Source: Asticcacaulis sp. UBA2476 (GTDB lineage: Bacteria; Pseudomonadota; Alphaproteobacteria; Caulobacterales; Caulobacteraceae). From it: a stretch of DNA of 49,310 bases. The position numbers and the translations under genes are program-made. Under the pieces are notes generated by a model, which was given only the letters and a program-made list of their open reading frames with translations, did not search any database and was not told the DNA's origin. Location of the stretch: positions 1 to 49,310 of the forward strand of contig DDPE01000018.1 in NCBI GenBank assembly GCA_002342035.1, in the 5' to 3' direction. Positions 15,501-23,064 of the stretch are shown here, piece after piece (within the stretch, counting starts at the first letter, position 1; each line of letters starts with the position of its first letter).

Positions 15501-15880
15501 AACTGGAGCGCCTTAAGCGTGATAATCCGAAACTGGGATGGGCCTTTAATCTGAGTTGCTGGAACCGGGCCACGCACAATATTGAGCTGGAAACCGCTTT
15601 GAAAGACTGTAACGTGGCCCTGGAAATGTTACCGAAATCAGCCGAGACTCTTGACAGCCGCGGCTTTACAAAGCTGCGCCTCAACCAGTTCGATGAGGCT
15701 ATCGCCGATTATGACGAAGCCCTGAGACTTGAACCGGAAATTGCAGCATCGCTCTATGGCCGCGGACTGGCTAAGTTGCGCAAGGGCGACACGGCGGGGG
15801 CAGATGTCGATTTGCAAGCTGCGCGAAAGATTTGGTACCTTATCGATCAGGATTTTGCCGAATACGGGTTAAAGCCGTGA
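12560..15880 (+). CDS. DUF3857-transglutaminase-TPR periplasmic protein
   Basis: The 1106-aa protein has a signal peptide ending near QAWADE. A DUF3857 domain follows (to about residue 290), then a transglutaminase-like domain with its triad visible: Cys344 in RFGDCKGKT, His387 in FDHVIV and Asp402 in YWLDGT. The C-terminal 450 residues are tandem TPRs (ALRLLNKALRQEPGHTMALI, FDEAIADYDEALRLEPE). This architecture is common in Bacteroidetes and Proteobacteria as a periplasmic protein of unknown substrate. ATG 12560 is preferred for its GGGGGG ribosome site and the signal peptide; an in-frame start at 12515 adds 15 residues. It stands alone between two decayed genes. Confidence 0.85.
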   Translation: MIKYPKISGFVLASAMTGLISGLVAPQAWADEKLRYAPPEVWIQPAEVAAPDAAYADAPAQILLQNVQLNFEADGSITYYTEFAIHIQTAAGLQYAQSQISWNPATEIATINKVHILRGPQIIDVLAKGQTFTTLRREQNLDKAMLDGYLTGVLQPEGLQVGDTVVVGTSIKRRDPVLKGHAASFLGNLSQVPSARQIVRATWDTAKPLAWRQSDDIKGKTVKNGAQETYVLERTKIVKAETENTAPVRFNIKGYVEFSQFKSWQDVSALLAPLYTQAATLTPDSPVHKEIARIRAASNDPKVQAAMALNLVQSQVRYVFLGMNLGGYVPAQADETWQRRFGDCKGKTALLLAILRELGIEAEAAAVNSGGGDGLNERLPSIEMFDHVIVRTTIGGKVYWLDGTRLGDRDLDSLKPPYVRWALPMTTAGSELEAVPMLPPEQPTEDLFIRFDASAGLNVPAKAHVEKIIRGDAAVQFDAALKSVPATERDNALKAFWTEQYGWIEPRKVSATFDSVTGEAKLVMDGTAAMAWNESADGQTWRYEADIMRLGWASGVEREKGPHKSAPYAIYFPYYYRTRQEIVLPKGGKDFTVEGASVDKTLGGAEFRRRVSLEGGKLTLESSKRALVSEISYKDAQAAASELTEMWKKDVWLIAPKAYRKSDTPKITAAGSGGKTSEDIDNLIEQANTQIQQDRPDDALRLLNKALRQEPGHTMALIQRASIFMERGNFAAALADFNAVLKTAPDQWVAYNGIGMVQLELNNREASIEAFTKTLAIYPNDLFALHNRAEAYVALRDLDKARQDVDALNDLGGEPADIADLRIRIAMAARNRDEAKSAIQDAIAANPDDIILRSRLANFLADCRYLDLKACEASKIEAVAAYDALIDLKPTPESYSGRAAAWSKADFSKAREDADAAIHLAPEESWPLRAKAELYMDTKAYAEALPLLEKALTLSPKDVDSRDSLANLYLFMGRHEQGLAELERLKRDNPKLGWAFNLSCWNRATHNIELETALKDCNVALEMLPKSAETLDSRGFTKLRLNQFDEAIADYDEALRLEPEIAASLYGRGLAKLRKGDTAGADVDLQAARKIWYLIDQDFAEYGLKP

Positions 15881-15924
15881 TGTTGGATGGTGGATATCAC
15901 TTTGCGCCCAGAGGGGCATGGCTG

Positions 15925-16215
15925 GCTTCAAGCAGCTAACCGCCCGAAACGATGCAGCTATGTCAGCGATAGATCGGAACAAGGTCAGAGGATCGTCAAG
16001 AGAGCACAAAGCCACGGCGAGCCCAGAAGCTGGCGGCCTCATTGTCAATTGCGTTCACGATTAGCGCCAGTCCCCCTATGAGGTTTGCTACGGCCACACA
16101 CCTCCCAAGGGCGTGTTTGAGAAGGCCCGTACATACCCCTTTGCCCTGACCAACTCTCATCTGTTGCAAGTTGGCCAAGCAACAAACATGGAACGGGGTC
16201 CGGTGGCTGACCCGT
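15925..16215 (-). pseudogene. Decayed GNAT acetyltransferase (TacT-type toxin-like)
   Basis: The minus strand holds pieces of one GNAT protein in shifted frames: QPPDPVPCLLLGQLATDESW (about 16215-16155), then VGQGKGVCTGLLKHALGR with ANLIGGLALIVNAIDNEAAS and FWARRGFVLS (to 15996), then DPLTLFRSIADIAASF (near 15975-15930). The acetyl-CoA loop (QGKGxxTGLL), the AIDxEAAxF segment and the D-P-L-x-L-F tail match toxin-type GNATs of DUF1778-GNAT modules. At least two frameshifts and a missing N-terminus make it non-functional. No antitoxin gene is visible. It fills most of the 350-nt gap before the sugar operon. Confidence 0.7.
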
Positions 16216-16230
16216 CCGAATAGCATAGCG

Positions 16231-17202
16231 CTACTTCGCTGTAGGCAGAAGTATCTGGTCAGACACTGCCGCGAGGCGGGCAGCATAGAGGGCGGCACCG
16301 AGGCTGGGGGACATCTGCGGGCTGACCAGATGATAGTGCGGATAGAGCGCCGAAAGATAGCGTTTCAGCGGATCAAGGATCAGGCCTTCGCCGCGGAACA
16401 CCCCACCGGAATAGGACAGCGGCACCTCTTCTTCGCCCGTAAAACCTAAGCTTACCCGGATGGCGTCGATGATCAGCGCCAGTTCATAGCCGGCCCGGTC
16501 AAAGATGCGCCTGGCCTCGACATCCCCCCGCTCGCAGGCGCGGGCGACCAGTTTGGACAGGGCCGCGATCTTATCACGGGACGGGCCGTGGCCTTCGCGG
16601 CCAAACACATAGCCACACACATCCAGGTCGTGTTTCAGGTCAAGCTCAGCCATGAAAATATCGTAGAGCGGCCCCTTGGGCAGACGGCCATCACCCATGC
16701 GCGAAAAGACGTTGAGGCCCTGAATGGCGATCCAGTGGGCCGAGCCTTCGTCGGAAAAAACCTCGCCCCAGCCGCCGCCACGGGCGGATGTGCCCTGACG
16801 TTCGCCGTAGCCGATAGAGCCGGTGCCCGCGACGATATTGATGCCGTCCCGCCCTCCCAGAGACCCGGCCCAGCCGCAGATCATATCATTGCCGCACGCA
16901 TAGCGATGGTGACCCAAGACCGCTTCGGGGATGACATCCAGAAAGGTCTGGGCCGACGAGTCCTCGCCATAAGCCGGCAGGCCAAAGAAGGCATAGTCGA
17001 TATCGGCGGTCGTCGCGCCCACCTTTTTTAGAACCGCAGACACGCCTTCGGCCAGCAGATGATGCAGGCCCTCAAAGCCGATCTGGATGTAATAGCTGGG
17101 GCCGCCCTGATAGGTCCCCAAGACCGTACCCGCCTGATCGGTCAGGACAAATTCAGTCTTGGTGCCGCCGCCATCGACGCCGAGAAAATAGGATGCGGCC
17201 AC
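16231..17202 (-). CDS. agaK: BadF/BadG/BcrA-type hexosamine kinase (probable GalNAc/GlcNAc kinase)
   Basis: The 323-aa ASKHA-fold kinase has phosphate-1 motif FLGVDGGGTKTEFVL at the N-terminus, a second glycine-rich loop NIVAGTGSIGYG, and GGGWGEVFSDEGSAHWI, the signature of N-acetylhexosamine kinases of the BcrAD/BadFG family. SYSGGVFRGEGLIL forms the adenosine region. It probably phosphorylates imported N-acetylgalactosamine or N-acetylglucosamine at O6. The GTG start at 17202 follows the AgaS-like stop by 3 nt. It is the last gene of the gatZ-agaS-kinase operon. The exact sugar is inferred from its neighbours, so the symbol is provisional. Confidence 0.8.
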   Translation of the reverse strand: MAASYFLGVDGGGTKTEFVLTDQAGTVLGTYQGGPSYYIQIGFEGLHHLLAEGVSAVLKKVGATTADIDYAFFGLPAYGEDSSAQTFLDVIPEAVLGHHRYACGNDMICGWAGSLGGRDGINIVAGTGSIGYGERQGTSARGGGWGEVFSDEGSAHWIAIQGLNVFSRMGDGRLPKGPLYDIFMAELDLKHDLDVCGYVFGREGHGPSRDKIAALSKLVARACERGDVEARRIFDRAGYELALIIDAIRVSLGFTGEEEVPLSYSGGVFRGEGLILDPLKRYLSALYPHYHLVSPQMSPSLGAALYAARLAAVSDQILLPTAK

Positions 17203-17205
17203 GCT

Positions 17206-18372
17206 CTACCCCAGTTCATGAATGCGCACGCCCTGCACCACCCGGTTGACCGTGCCGGAGGTGTTGGGCTTATCCGGCGTCAGATTATGACGCAGGGCCT
17301 CAAAGAACGCAAAAATCTGCGGGGCGGCAATATAGGGAAACAGCAAATCGACATCGTCGGCCCCTTCAAGCCCTTTCAGGCGCACCTGATCGGCAGCGTC
17401 AAGGCTGACCCCGCCCTGTGCGGTTATGGCAATGACGCGGGCGGCGTCGTTATCCCGGCGCAACTCATCCAGCAGGTCGGTATCATAGCCGCGGGTATAG
17501 GCATTGTTGGAGAAAAATACGACGACCAAAGTCTTGTTGTTGACAATGGTTTTCGGCCCGTGCCGGAAGCCGAGCGGCGAGTCGAACATGGTCACCAGCC
17601 CGCCATTGGTCAGTTCCAGCAGCTTGAGACCCGCTTCCCGCGCCAGTCCCTGAAAAATATGGCTGCCCAGATAGACGATCCGCTCATAGCCTTCGGATGC
17701 CACCGTTTTCATCATGGCGGTATAGTCGGTAATGACCGCTTCGGTAGCTAGAGCAATGGCATCGACGCGGCTGTTCATGGCCTCAATGCCTGACAGGCTG
17801 GCCAGCGCCGCATAGGCCATGCAGCTAAAGCTTGAGGTCATGGCAAAGCTGCGATCATGGGTTTCTTCGGGCAACTGAATAGTCAGGCCCTTGGGGGCCT
17901 GCGCATAACGGGCCAGAGCGCCGTCCGCATTGCAGGTAATGACCAAATGATGCAGGTCCTTAACGAAGCGGTCAGCCAGTTCAACCGCCGCCACGCTTTC
18001 GGGGCTATTGCCGGATCGGCCAAAGGACACCAAAAGTGTCGGCGTCTCCGGCCCGAAATAGAGCTGCGGCGCGCACGACAGGTCAGTCGTCGGAATGGCT
18101 TCCACCCGTACCTTTAGCTTTGCCGCCAGATAGGGGGCCAGACACTCACCGATAAAGGCCGAAGTGCCAGCACCCGTCAGGATAACCCGCACGCCGGGCT
18201 TTGACAGGATCGGGTTCAAAAACGCTTCGATCTGGGCCTTGTGGGCCATCAGAATGGCTTGGGTCTTACGCAGCATCTGCGGCTGCTGGACGATTTCACG
18301 CGCGGTCCACAGGCCGCCTAAGCGTTCCAGTTCGGCCTCATTTATCCCCAGTCGGGTAATATTCTCAGGCAT
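17206..18372 (-). CDS. agaS: AgaS-like SIS-domain sugar-phosphate isomerase/deaminase
   Basis: This 388-aa protein has two SIS (sugar isomerase) domains. The first has VILTGAGTSAFIGE and LLVSFGRSGNSPESVAAVEL; the second has YERIVYLGSHIFQGLAREAG and FRHGPKTIVN. This is the AgaS pattern: galactosamine-6-phosphate deaminase/isomerase giving tagatose-6-phosphate. ATG 18372 overlaps the end of the gatZ-like gene by 8 nt, with GGAG seven bases upstream. Position between a GatZ-like and a kinase gene supports a galactosamine route. The glutaminase domain of GlmS is absent, so it is not a synthase. Confidence 0.87.
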   Translation of the reverse strand: MPENITRLGINEAELERLGGLWTAREIVQQPQMLRKTQAILMAHKAQIEAFLNPILSKPGVRVILTGAGTSAFIGECLAPYLAAKLKVRVEAIPTTDLSCAPQLYFGPETPTLLVSFGRSGNSPESVAAVELADRFVKDLHHLVITCNADGALARYAQAPKGLTIQLPEETHDRSFAMTSSFSCMAYAALASLSGIEAMNSRVDAIALATEAVITDYTAMMKTVASEGYERIVYLGSHIFQGLAREAGLKLLELTNGGLVTMFDSPLGFRHGPKTIVNNKTLVVVFFSNNAYTRGYDTDLLDELRRDNDAARVIAITAQGGVSLDAADQVRLKGLEGADDVDLLFPYIAAPQIFAFFEALRHNLTPDKPNTSGTVNRVVQGVRIHELG

Positions 18373-19663
18373 CAATTAACTCCGGAACCGGGGTACAGGC
18401 CGCATAATATCCGTCAAGGGCCGCACCAATATGCGCCATGACCAGATTAGCGGGGGTAAAACTCAAACCATCGTTACGGATCGCCGCATAGGCTTCCGGT
18501 AAATACTGACTGATCAGCGCCAAAGGTGGCGGATTACGGGTCAGATTAGCAAACATCACTTCCTGTGCCGCGCTGATTTTGGCATCGGGCCAGTAATAGC
18601 GGATACGGTCCGACAAACTATACTGCAAGTCGAACTGAAGTTCAGTCCCCGTCGCATGATAATATTTTGCCCAGTTACCGGGTTCGGCCTTCATGCGTTC
18701 AATCGTGACCTGACGGAAATGCGACGCGGCATCCTCACCGATCCATTCGCGCTCAATGGCATCCAGCGCCCAGAAGGCTTCACGCAGCGCAAATGTCACG
18801 CCGGGGCCGACTTTCAGGATCGCAAAGTGGTCCTCAACCAGTGCCTTAAGCGCTTTGGCGGTTTGGTAATCAGTCGAATGGGCCTCAAACACCATGGCCG
18901 GCACGGCCTCGATGGCGCGGCTAAGCTTTATCGCCTTGGGGCGGTCATAATCGATGACCTTATGGTGATCAAACTCGACACCGGGCTGCACCACTGCGGC
19001 CACAACGCGCGGCCAGGCGGCGCTGATACCGGTTTCCTCAAAGATCGCCCTGTGGGTCTCAATCGTGGCTAAGGCAGCGTCAGGTGTGGTGACCTCAAGC
19101 TCAGGCAGGTCTTCGGAGGCCCCGCCCGGCACCGGCACTTCGGTGCCGATCACATAGACGCACGGCTCACCACCGACGCGGGCCTGGGTGGCCTCAGCAA
19201 TGGCGATCAGACGGGCTGCGCGACGGGCAATGGTATCTTCGGGCAAGGGTACGGGGTCGTCCGCGCACGACATCGAACAGTCGGCGTGGATCTTACGGAA
19301 CCCGGCGGCAACATACTGCTCGATCAGCACTTCGGCCTTTTTCATCGCCTCTTCGGCGGTCAGTTTCGTCCACGGGTTTGGCCCCAGATGGTCGCCGCCC
19401 AGCAGGATGCGCGAGAGCTCAAGCCCGGCCCGCTCGGCAATGGCAAAGACGAAATCACGAAAAGCGTCCGGCGTCATGCCAGTATAGCCGCCGTCCTGAT
19501 TGACCTGATTGCAGGTCGCTTCGATCAGAACCACATCGCTTTGGGTTTTGAGCGCGTGCCGAAAGGCCGCCTCAATCACCAGCGGATGGGCCGAACAGAC
19601 CGAATATATGCCGTAAGGGGCGCCCGCCTTATGGCGCGCCACCAGATCCAGCATGGCTTTCAT
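18365..19663 (-). CDS. agaZ: GatZ/KbaZ/AgaZ-like tagatose-bisphosphate aldolase subunit
   Basis: The 432-aa protein begins with YGIYSVCSAHPLVIEAAFRH and contains EATCNQVNQDGGYTGMTPDA, ILLGGDHLGPNPW and DCSMSCADDP, the conserved blocks of the GatZ/KbaZ family (class II aldolase-associated TIM barrel). In Enterobacteria GatZ/KbaZ stabilise the catalytic GatY/KbaY; no such partner is seen here, as in other AgaZ-only clusters, so this protein may act alone on a tagatose phosphate. ATG 19663 has GGGAGC upstream. It is the first gene of the operon, and the AgaR-like operator repeats lie in its promoter region. Confidence 0.87.
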   Translation of the reverse strand: MKAMLDLVARHKAGAPYGIYSVCSAHPLVIEAAFRHALKTQSDVVLIEATCNQVNQDGGYTGMTPDAFRDFVFAIAERAGLELSRILLGGDHLGPNPWTKLTAEEAMKKAEVLIEQYVAAGFRKIHADCSMSCADDPVPLPEDTIARRAARLIAIAEATQARVGGEPCVYVIGTEVPVPGGASEDLPELEVTTPDAALATIETHRAIFEETGISAAWPRVVAAVVQPGVEFDHHKVIDYDRPKAIKLSRAIEAVPAMVFEAHSTDYQTAKALKALVEDHFAILKVGPGVTFALREAFWALDAIEREWIGEDAASHFRQVTIERMKAEPGNWAKYYHATGTELQFDLQYSLSDRIRYYWPDAKISAAQEVMFANLTRNPPPLALISQYLPEAYAAIRNDGLSFTPANLVMAHIGAALDGYYAACTPVPELIDA

Positions 19664-19722
19664 GGAAAGCTCCCTTATGCCTCTTGATTACGGACTCAGC
19701 CTAGCGCAGAACCCGGAACAAC

Positions 19723-19840
19723 GCAACGAAAACAATGAAAACGAAACATAATAAATTTCGATTTTGTATGATAAATGGCAATACAAACCAGATGGTTACG
19801 ATTTCATCTAAGTAAACGAAACAATACGAAACAAAAAAAG
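19723..19840. promoter_or_regulatory. AgaR-like operator repeats before the agaZ operon
   Basis: Several CGAAA(A)C units are packed here: CGAAAACAATGAAAACGAAA (19727-19746), TTTCGATTTTG (19756-19766) and AAACGAAACAATACGAAAC (19814-19832). On the minus strand these read TTTCGTTT..., like the DeoR-family AgaR operator of E. coli as I remember it (core TTTCRTTTYRTTTYNYTT). The site nearest 19740 lies about 75 bp upstream of the agaZ start. Confidence 0.6.
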
Positions 19841-19889
19841 CGACCCATCCCGAAAGACAGGCCACCTGAGTCATCCAGGGCAGGATGCG

Positions 19890-20801
19890 CTACACCAAGG
19901 CCAGCAAGGCTGAGGCGATGAAGGCCAGAATGAGCCCTATGATCTTGAGCTGCCCCGGTATGATGCCTGCCACCGCCAGGGAAATGATCGCGGTCACCAG
20001 CGGCCCACCCGCATTGGTCATAGGTGCCACCACAATCGCCTTGCCGTAGCGAAACGCAAACACCAGACACAGCGCACCTATGGCGTTCAGAAGCTGAATC
20101 CCCGCCGCCAGATAAGGCCCGTCAAAGCCCCAGTTGATCGGCTTACTGAAGTCCGTCATGCCAATGGCCACCGGGATCAGCATCAGTCCGGTCAGCATCA
20201 TGTAGAAAAAGATGCTCTCCGCGCTCATGCGATTATTGGCCAGCTTCATGAAATAGGCCTGCACGCCCCAGCACGCCATGATGATCAGGGCCAGCGGGAA
20301 CCAGCTTCCACCCTGAAGCGAGGCAAAGCCCTGCTCCGGCGAGAAATCAAACATCGGCAGGGCGATCAGGGCCAAAGCTACCCCCAGCCAGCCGACCCAG
20401 GTTGTGCGCTCTTTTAAAAATGCCAGCGACATCAATATGGTGACCAGCGGCGACAAGGATATGACCGGAAAGATCAGATAGGCCGGGCCGGTGGTAACCG
20501 CATAAAACAGCACCATCTGCCCGCCCGCGCCCAACAGGCCAATGATCAGGCCATACAGGATCGCGCGCGGATCACGGTCCAGCGCCCAACCAGTGCGCGC
20601 CATGACAAATACGGCGGGCAGGATCATGGTCAGGGCCCAGACGCAATAGGTCAGGGTTTCGGGAAAGCCGCGCTGAGCCGATATGCCCGCAAATGCGCCC
20701 CATACGCCCCACAAAGCGACAGTTGCAATAGCAAACCACAACCAGCGCTTGGACGTTGGTTTTTCAGGTGATATCACCGCTTCAGTTATGCCTTGGGTCA
20801 T
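19890..20801 (-). CDS. DMT/EamA-family sugar (GalNAc or galactoside) transporter
   Basis: The 303-aa protein has about ten hydrophobic segments starting at residues 20-40 (WLWFAIATVALWGVWGAFAG). An internal repeat is typical of the drug/metabolite superfamily: FPVISLSPLVTILMSLAFLK in the first half and a matching IVVAPMTNAGGPLVTAIISL in the second. It starts with ATG overlapping the GH36 stop (ATGA at 20798-20801), so the two are co-translated. In this context it most likely imports the sugar released in the periplasm by the GH27/GH36 enzymes. Substrate and direction are inference. Confidence 0.8.
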   Translation of the reverse strand: MTQGITEAVISPEKPTSKRWLWFAIATVALWGVWGAFAGISAQRGFPETLTYCVWALTMILPAVFVMARTGWALDRDPRAILYGLIIGLLGAGGQMVLFYAVTTGPAYLIFPVISLSPLVTILMSLAFLKERTTWVGWLGVALALIALPMFDFSPEQGFASLQGGSWFPLALIIMACWGVQAYFMKLANNRMSAESIFFYMMLTGLMLIPVAIGMTDFSKPINWGFDGPYLAAGIQLLNAIGALCLVFAFRYGKAIVVAPMTNAGGPLVTAIISLAVAGIIPGQLKIIGLILAFIASALLALV

Positions 20802-22909
20802 GCTTTCGCTCCGGCCGGAATGGCTTCGATCAGCAGGGATTGCTGAAAGGCGACATCAATCCGATTGGTGGACGCCGTGACGTTCCCCAGCAGCTTATCA
20901 TTGACATAGTCATGCACCCGGTACGTCCCCTTACCCAAACCGCGCAACTCGACCGGCCCGCGCCAGGCTTCGGCATAAAAAGCGTAATAGAGTTTCCCGT
21001 CTTTCTCAACGGCGTGGGCTTCGGGCTTATCAAAGCCGGTGTCGTACAGTTCGCCGCGGTACTGGCCCTTGGGCAACATGCGGGCGTTATAAATATCGAT
21101 CCACTTGCGCCACTCGGTCTCGCGCTCCGGCGTCAGCAGGAAATTGGAGTCCTTGCCGCGGCCTTCGTGCGGCCAGGTGAACTTGGTCGAAATCACGGCC
21201 CCAATGCCGACCGATGAAGCGAAATCCCGCCCCTTATCACTCAGTTCAACGTGGTCGCCGGCATAGGCGGCATCAGCCCCCATCAGGGCCTTGAGCGACT
21301 TACCCTTCAGACGCACCTGCCAGGAGGTCAGCGGATCTGAGGCTGGCACCTGATTGGTATAGGGCAGATTATGGAAGGCGTAGGACGTGCCGCACGGGCA
21401 GAACTCAACCACGGCATTTGGATTGGCCGCCAGCGCCGTGTCATAGACCATCTTCCAGAAGTCTTGTGTTTGCTCAACGGAGTCATTGGGATGTTTATGA
21501 TTGTGGGCCGGATTATGGCAGGGCGCGACGCCGTTCATGTGCTGACCGTCGAGTTTCAGTCCTTCATAGCCCCAGTCGGCAATGATCTTATGGACCAGCT
21601 TTTGGGTGTAATCGCGGGTCGGGCCATAGGCCGGACATAGGTAAAAGGCATTCCACCAGGTCACGTTCTGGACCGCGCCATTGGCATCCAGCAACAGCAT
21701 GTCGGTATGGTTGCGCAGCAGGTCTGTGCCCGGATCGACCGCCAGCGGTGCGATCCATAGTTTGGGTTTCAGACCCGCCGCCCGGATCGATTTGACCAGA
21801 GCGCGCATGTCGTCGTCGCTGCGTGGGAACTTTTTGGCGTCGATGTACCAGTCACCCTCTGAGGTCTGCCAGCCATCGTCGATCACCGCCCATTTTAGGC
21901 CCATGTCCTTGACCTTGGCCAGCGTACCTTCGATTTCAGCAATGGTGAAGTTACGGTCATAACCCCACGCGCACCATATAGCCGCATAGCAGCCTTCGGT
22001 TGGCTTAGGTGCCGCCAGTCCCCGATCAGCCATGACTTTACGATATGTATCCAGCGTGGCGTAGTAGTCGCGGCGGTGCACGGTCACAAATCCGTCCAGC
22101 GTCGTAAAGCTCTGGCCCGGCATAAGGATCTGAACGTCGGCGCTATCGAGCGCGATGGCCGCACCGGCTGAGGTCGCCAGCAAAGGCAGAGAGATCAGCT
22201 TGGGCGTCAGTTCGATATGGCCGACCGCGATGCCCGCATCTGGGCGCCAGACATCGACCACCGGCGTGCCGGAGCCATAATCGGACGCATTCATACCCAT
22301 AAAGTTAGGCTGATTGAACTCAAGCCCCACAGGCTGCACCCAGTCGCGGCGGTCAGCATGGGACGACCCCGACCATGACCAGAACCCGGCACCGGTCGGT
22401 TTCAAGGTATGTCCGCCCAGACGCCAGCCCGCGATCTCAACCGTCGTATCGGAGCGGTTGCGATAGGTGGCACTGATCAGCGCAAACCCAGGGTAGCGAT
22501 CATAGAACGTAATATTGAGCGTTTTTTCCAAACCTTCGGCCGATGCGCCGGAGATGGTGTGCCGCACGCCCTTGCCGTGAATATCAGACACCGGCTTTTG
22601 CGCTTTTTCGATGAAACTGAAGCTGTCGATGACGCGGGTGTCGAGCACCTTGGGGTCTGCACTGGCTTTGAGTGTAAGGGTTTCCGACGGCGCAAAATCA
22701 CTCAAAGCTACCGCCTGCCCATTCAGGCGCGACACAATCCGGCCAAACAGGCGCTGATCGAACTCCAGCGTCATCACCTTATCACCCGCACTGGCAGAAA
22801 CCATTTCCGCGCCGAAGGCCACGCCGGCATGGCCCAGACCTGACGCCACAATTGTACCCGTCATCAGCTTGAGCAAGCTGCGCCGTTGGATATGTGCGTG
22901 TGGAATCAT
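20798..22909 (-). CDS. GH36-type alpha-galactosidase / alpha-N-acetylgalactosaminidase
   Basis: The 703-aa enzyme carries a Tat-like leader (QRRSLLKLMTG). A beta-sandwich domain occupies about residues 45-280 and a TIM barrel follows from about 300. Barrel motifs are WAVIDDGWQTSEGDWY (340-355), LKPKLWIAP (380-388), and the nucleophile region YEGLKLDGQHMNG with Asp454. A likely acid/base Asp lies in the ASDPLTSWQVR segment. The C-terminal beta domain ends in LLIEAIPAG. GH36 retains alpha-galactose or alpha-GalNAc specificity; the aga genes nearby favour alpha-GalNAc or galactosamine-containing glycans. ATG 22909 has an AGGTGA site. It is first in an operon with the transporter. Confidence 0.88.
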   Translation of the reverse strand: MIPHAHIQRRSLLKLMTGTIVASGLGHAGVAFGAEMVSASAGDKVMTLEFDQRLFGRIVSRLNGQAVALSDFAPSETLTLKASADPKVLDTRVIDSFSFIEKAQKPVSDIHGKGVRHTISGASAEGLEKTLNITFYDRYPGFALISATYRNRSDTTVEIAGWRLGGHTLKPTGAGFWSWSGSSHADRRDWVQPVGLEFNQPNFMGMNASDYGSGTPVVDVWRPDAGIAVGHIELTPKLISLPLLATSAGAAIALDSADVQILMPGQSFTTLDGFVTVHRRDYYATLDTYRKVMADRGLAAPKPTEGCYAAIWCAWGYDRNFTIAEIEGTLAKVKDMGLKWAVIDDGWQTSEGDWYIDAKKFPRSDDDMRALVKSIRAAGLKPKLWIAPLAVDPGTDLLRNHTDMLLLDANGAVQNVTWWNAFYLCPAYGPTRDYTQKLVHKIIADWGYEGLKLDGQHMNGVAPCHNPAHNHKHPNDSVEQTQDFWKMVYDTALAANPNAVVEFCPCGTSYAFHNLPYTNQVPASDPLTSWQVRLKGKSLKALMGADAAYAGDHVELSDKGRDFASSVGIGAVISTKFTWPHEGRGKDSNFLLTPERETEWRKWIDIYNARMLPKGQYRGELYDTGFDKPEAHAVEKDGKLYYAFYAEAWRGPVELRGLGKGTYRVHDYVNDKLLGNVTASTNRIDVAFQQSLLIEAIPAGAKA

Positions 22910-23011
22910 CTGGTCACCTTCCCTGCAAAGTGGTCAAAATATCAGCCGTCACGAAGCTGTGGATTTTTAGTCTTGCATAAATCATTTTAAGAAGGCAAAC
23001 AAAAAGACAGA

Positions 23012-23047
23012 ATAACGAAACTTTATATTTCGTTTTGTTTGCTTTTG
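23012..23047. promoter_or_regulatory. AgaR-like operator in the divergent GH36/amidohydrolase promoter
   Basis: CGAAA (23016-23020) and TTTCG (23028-23032) form an inverted repeat, and the plus strand runs TTTCGTTTTGTTTGCTTTTG at 23028-23047. That run fits the core of the E. coli AgaR consensus with about one mismatch. It sits between GH36 (minus) and the amidohydrolase (plus), so one site could control both. Confidence 0.65.
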
Positions 23048-23064
23048 AACAAGGATCGGTTGTT

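Noticed and set aside
16588..17031. 147-aa frame antisense to the sugar kinase
   Set aside because: It lies wholly within the kinase gene, whose motifs are continuous; no independent start signal.
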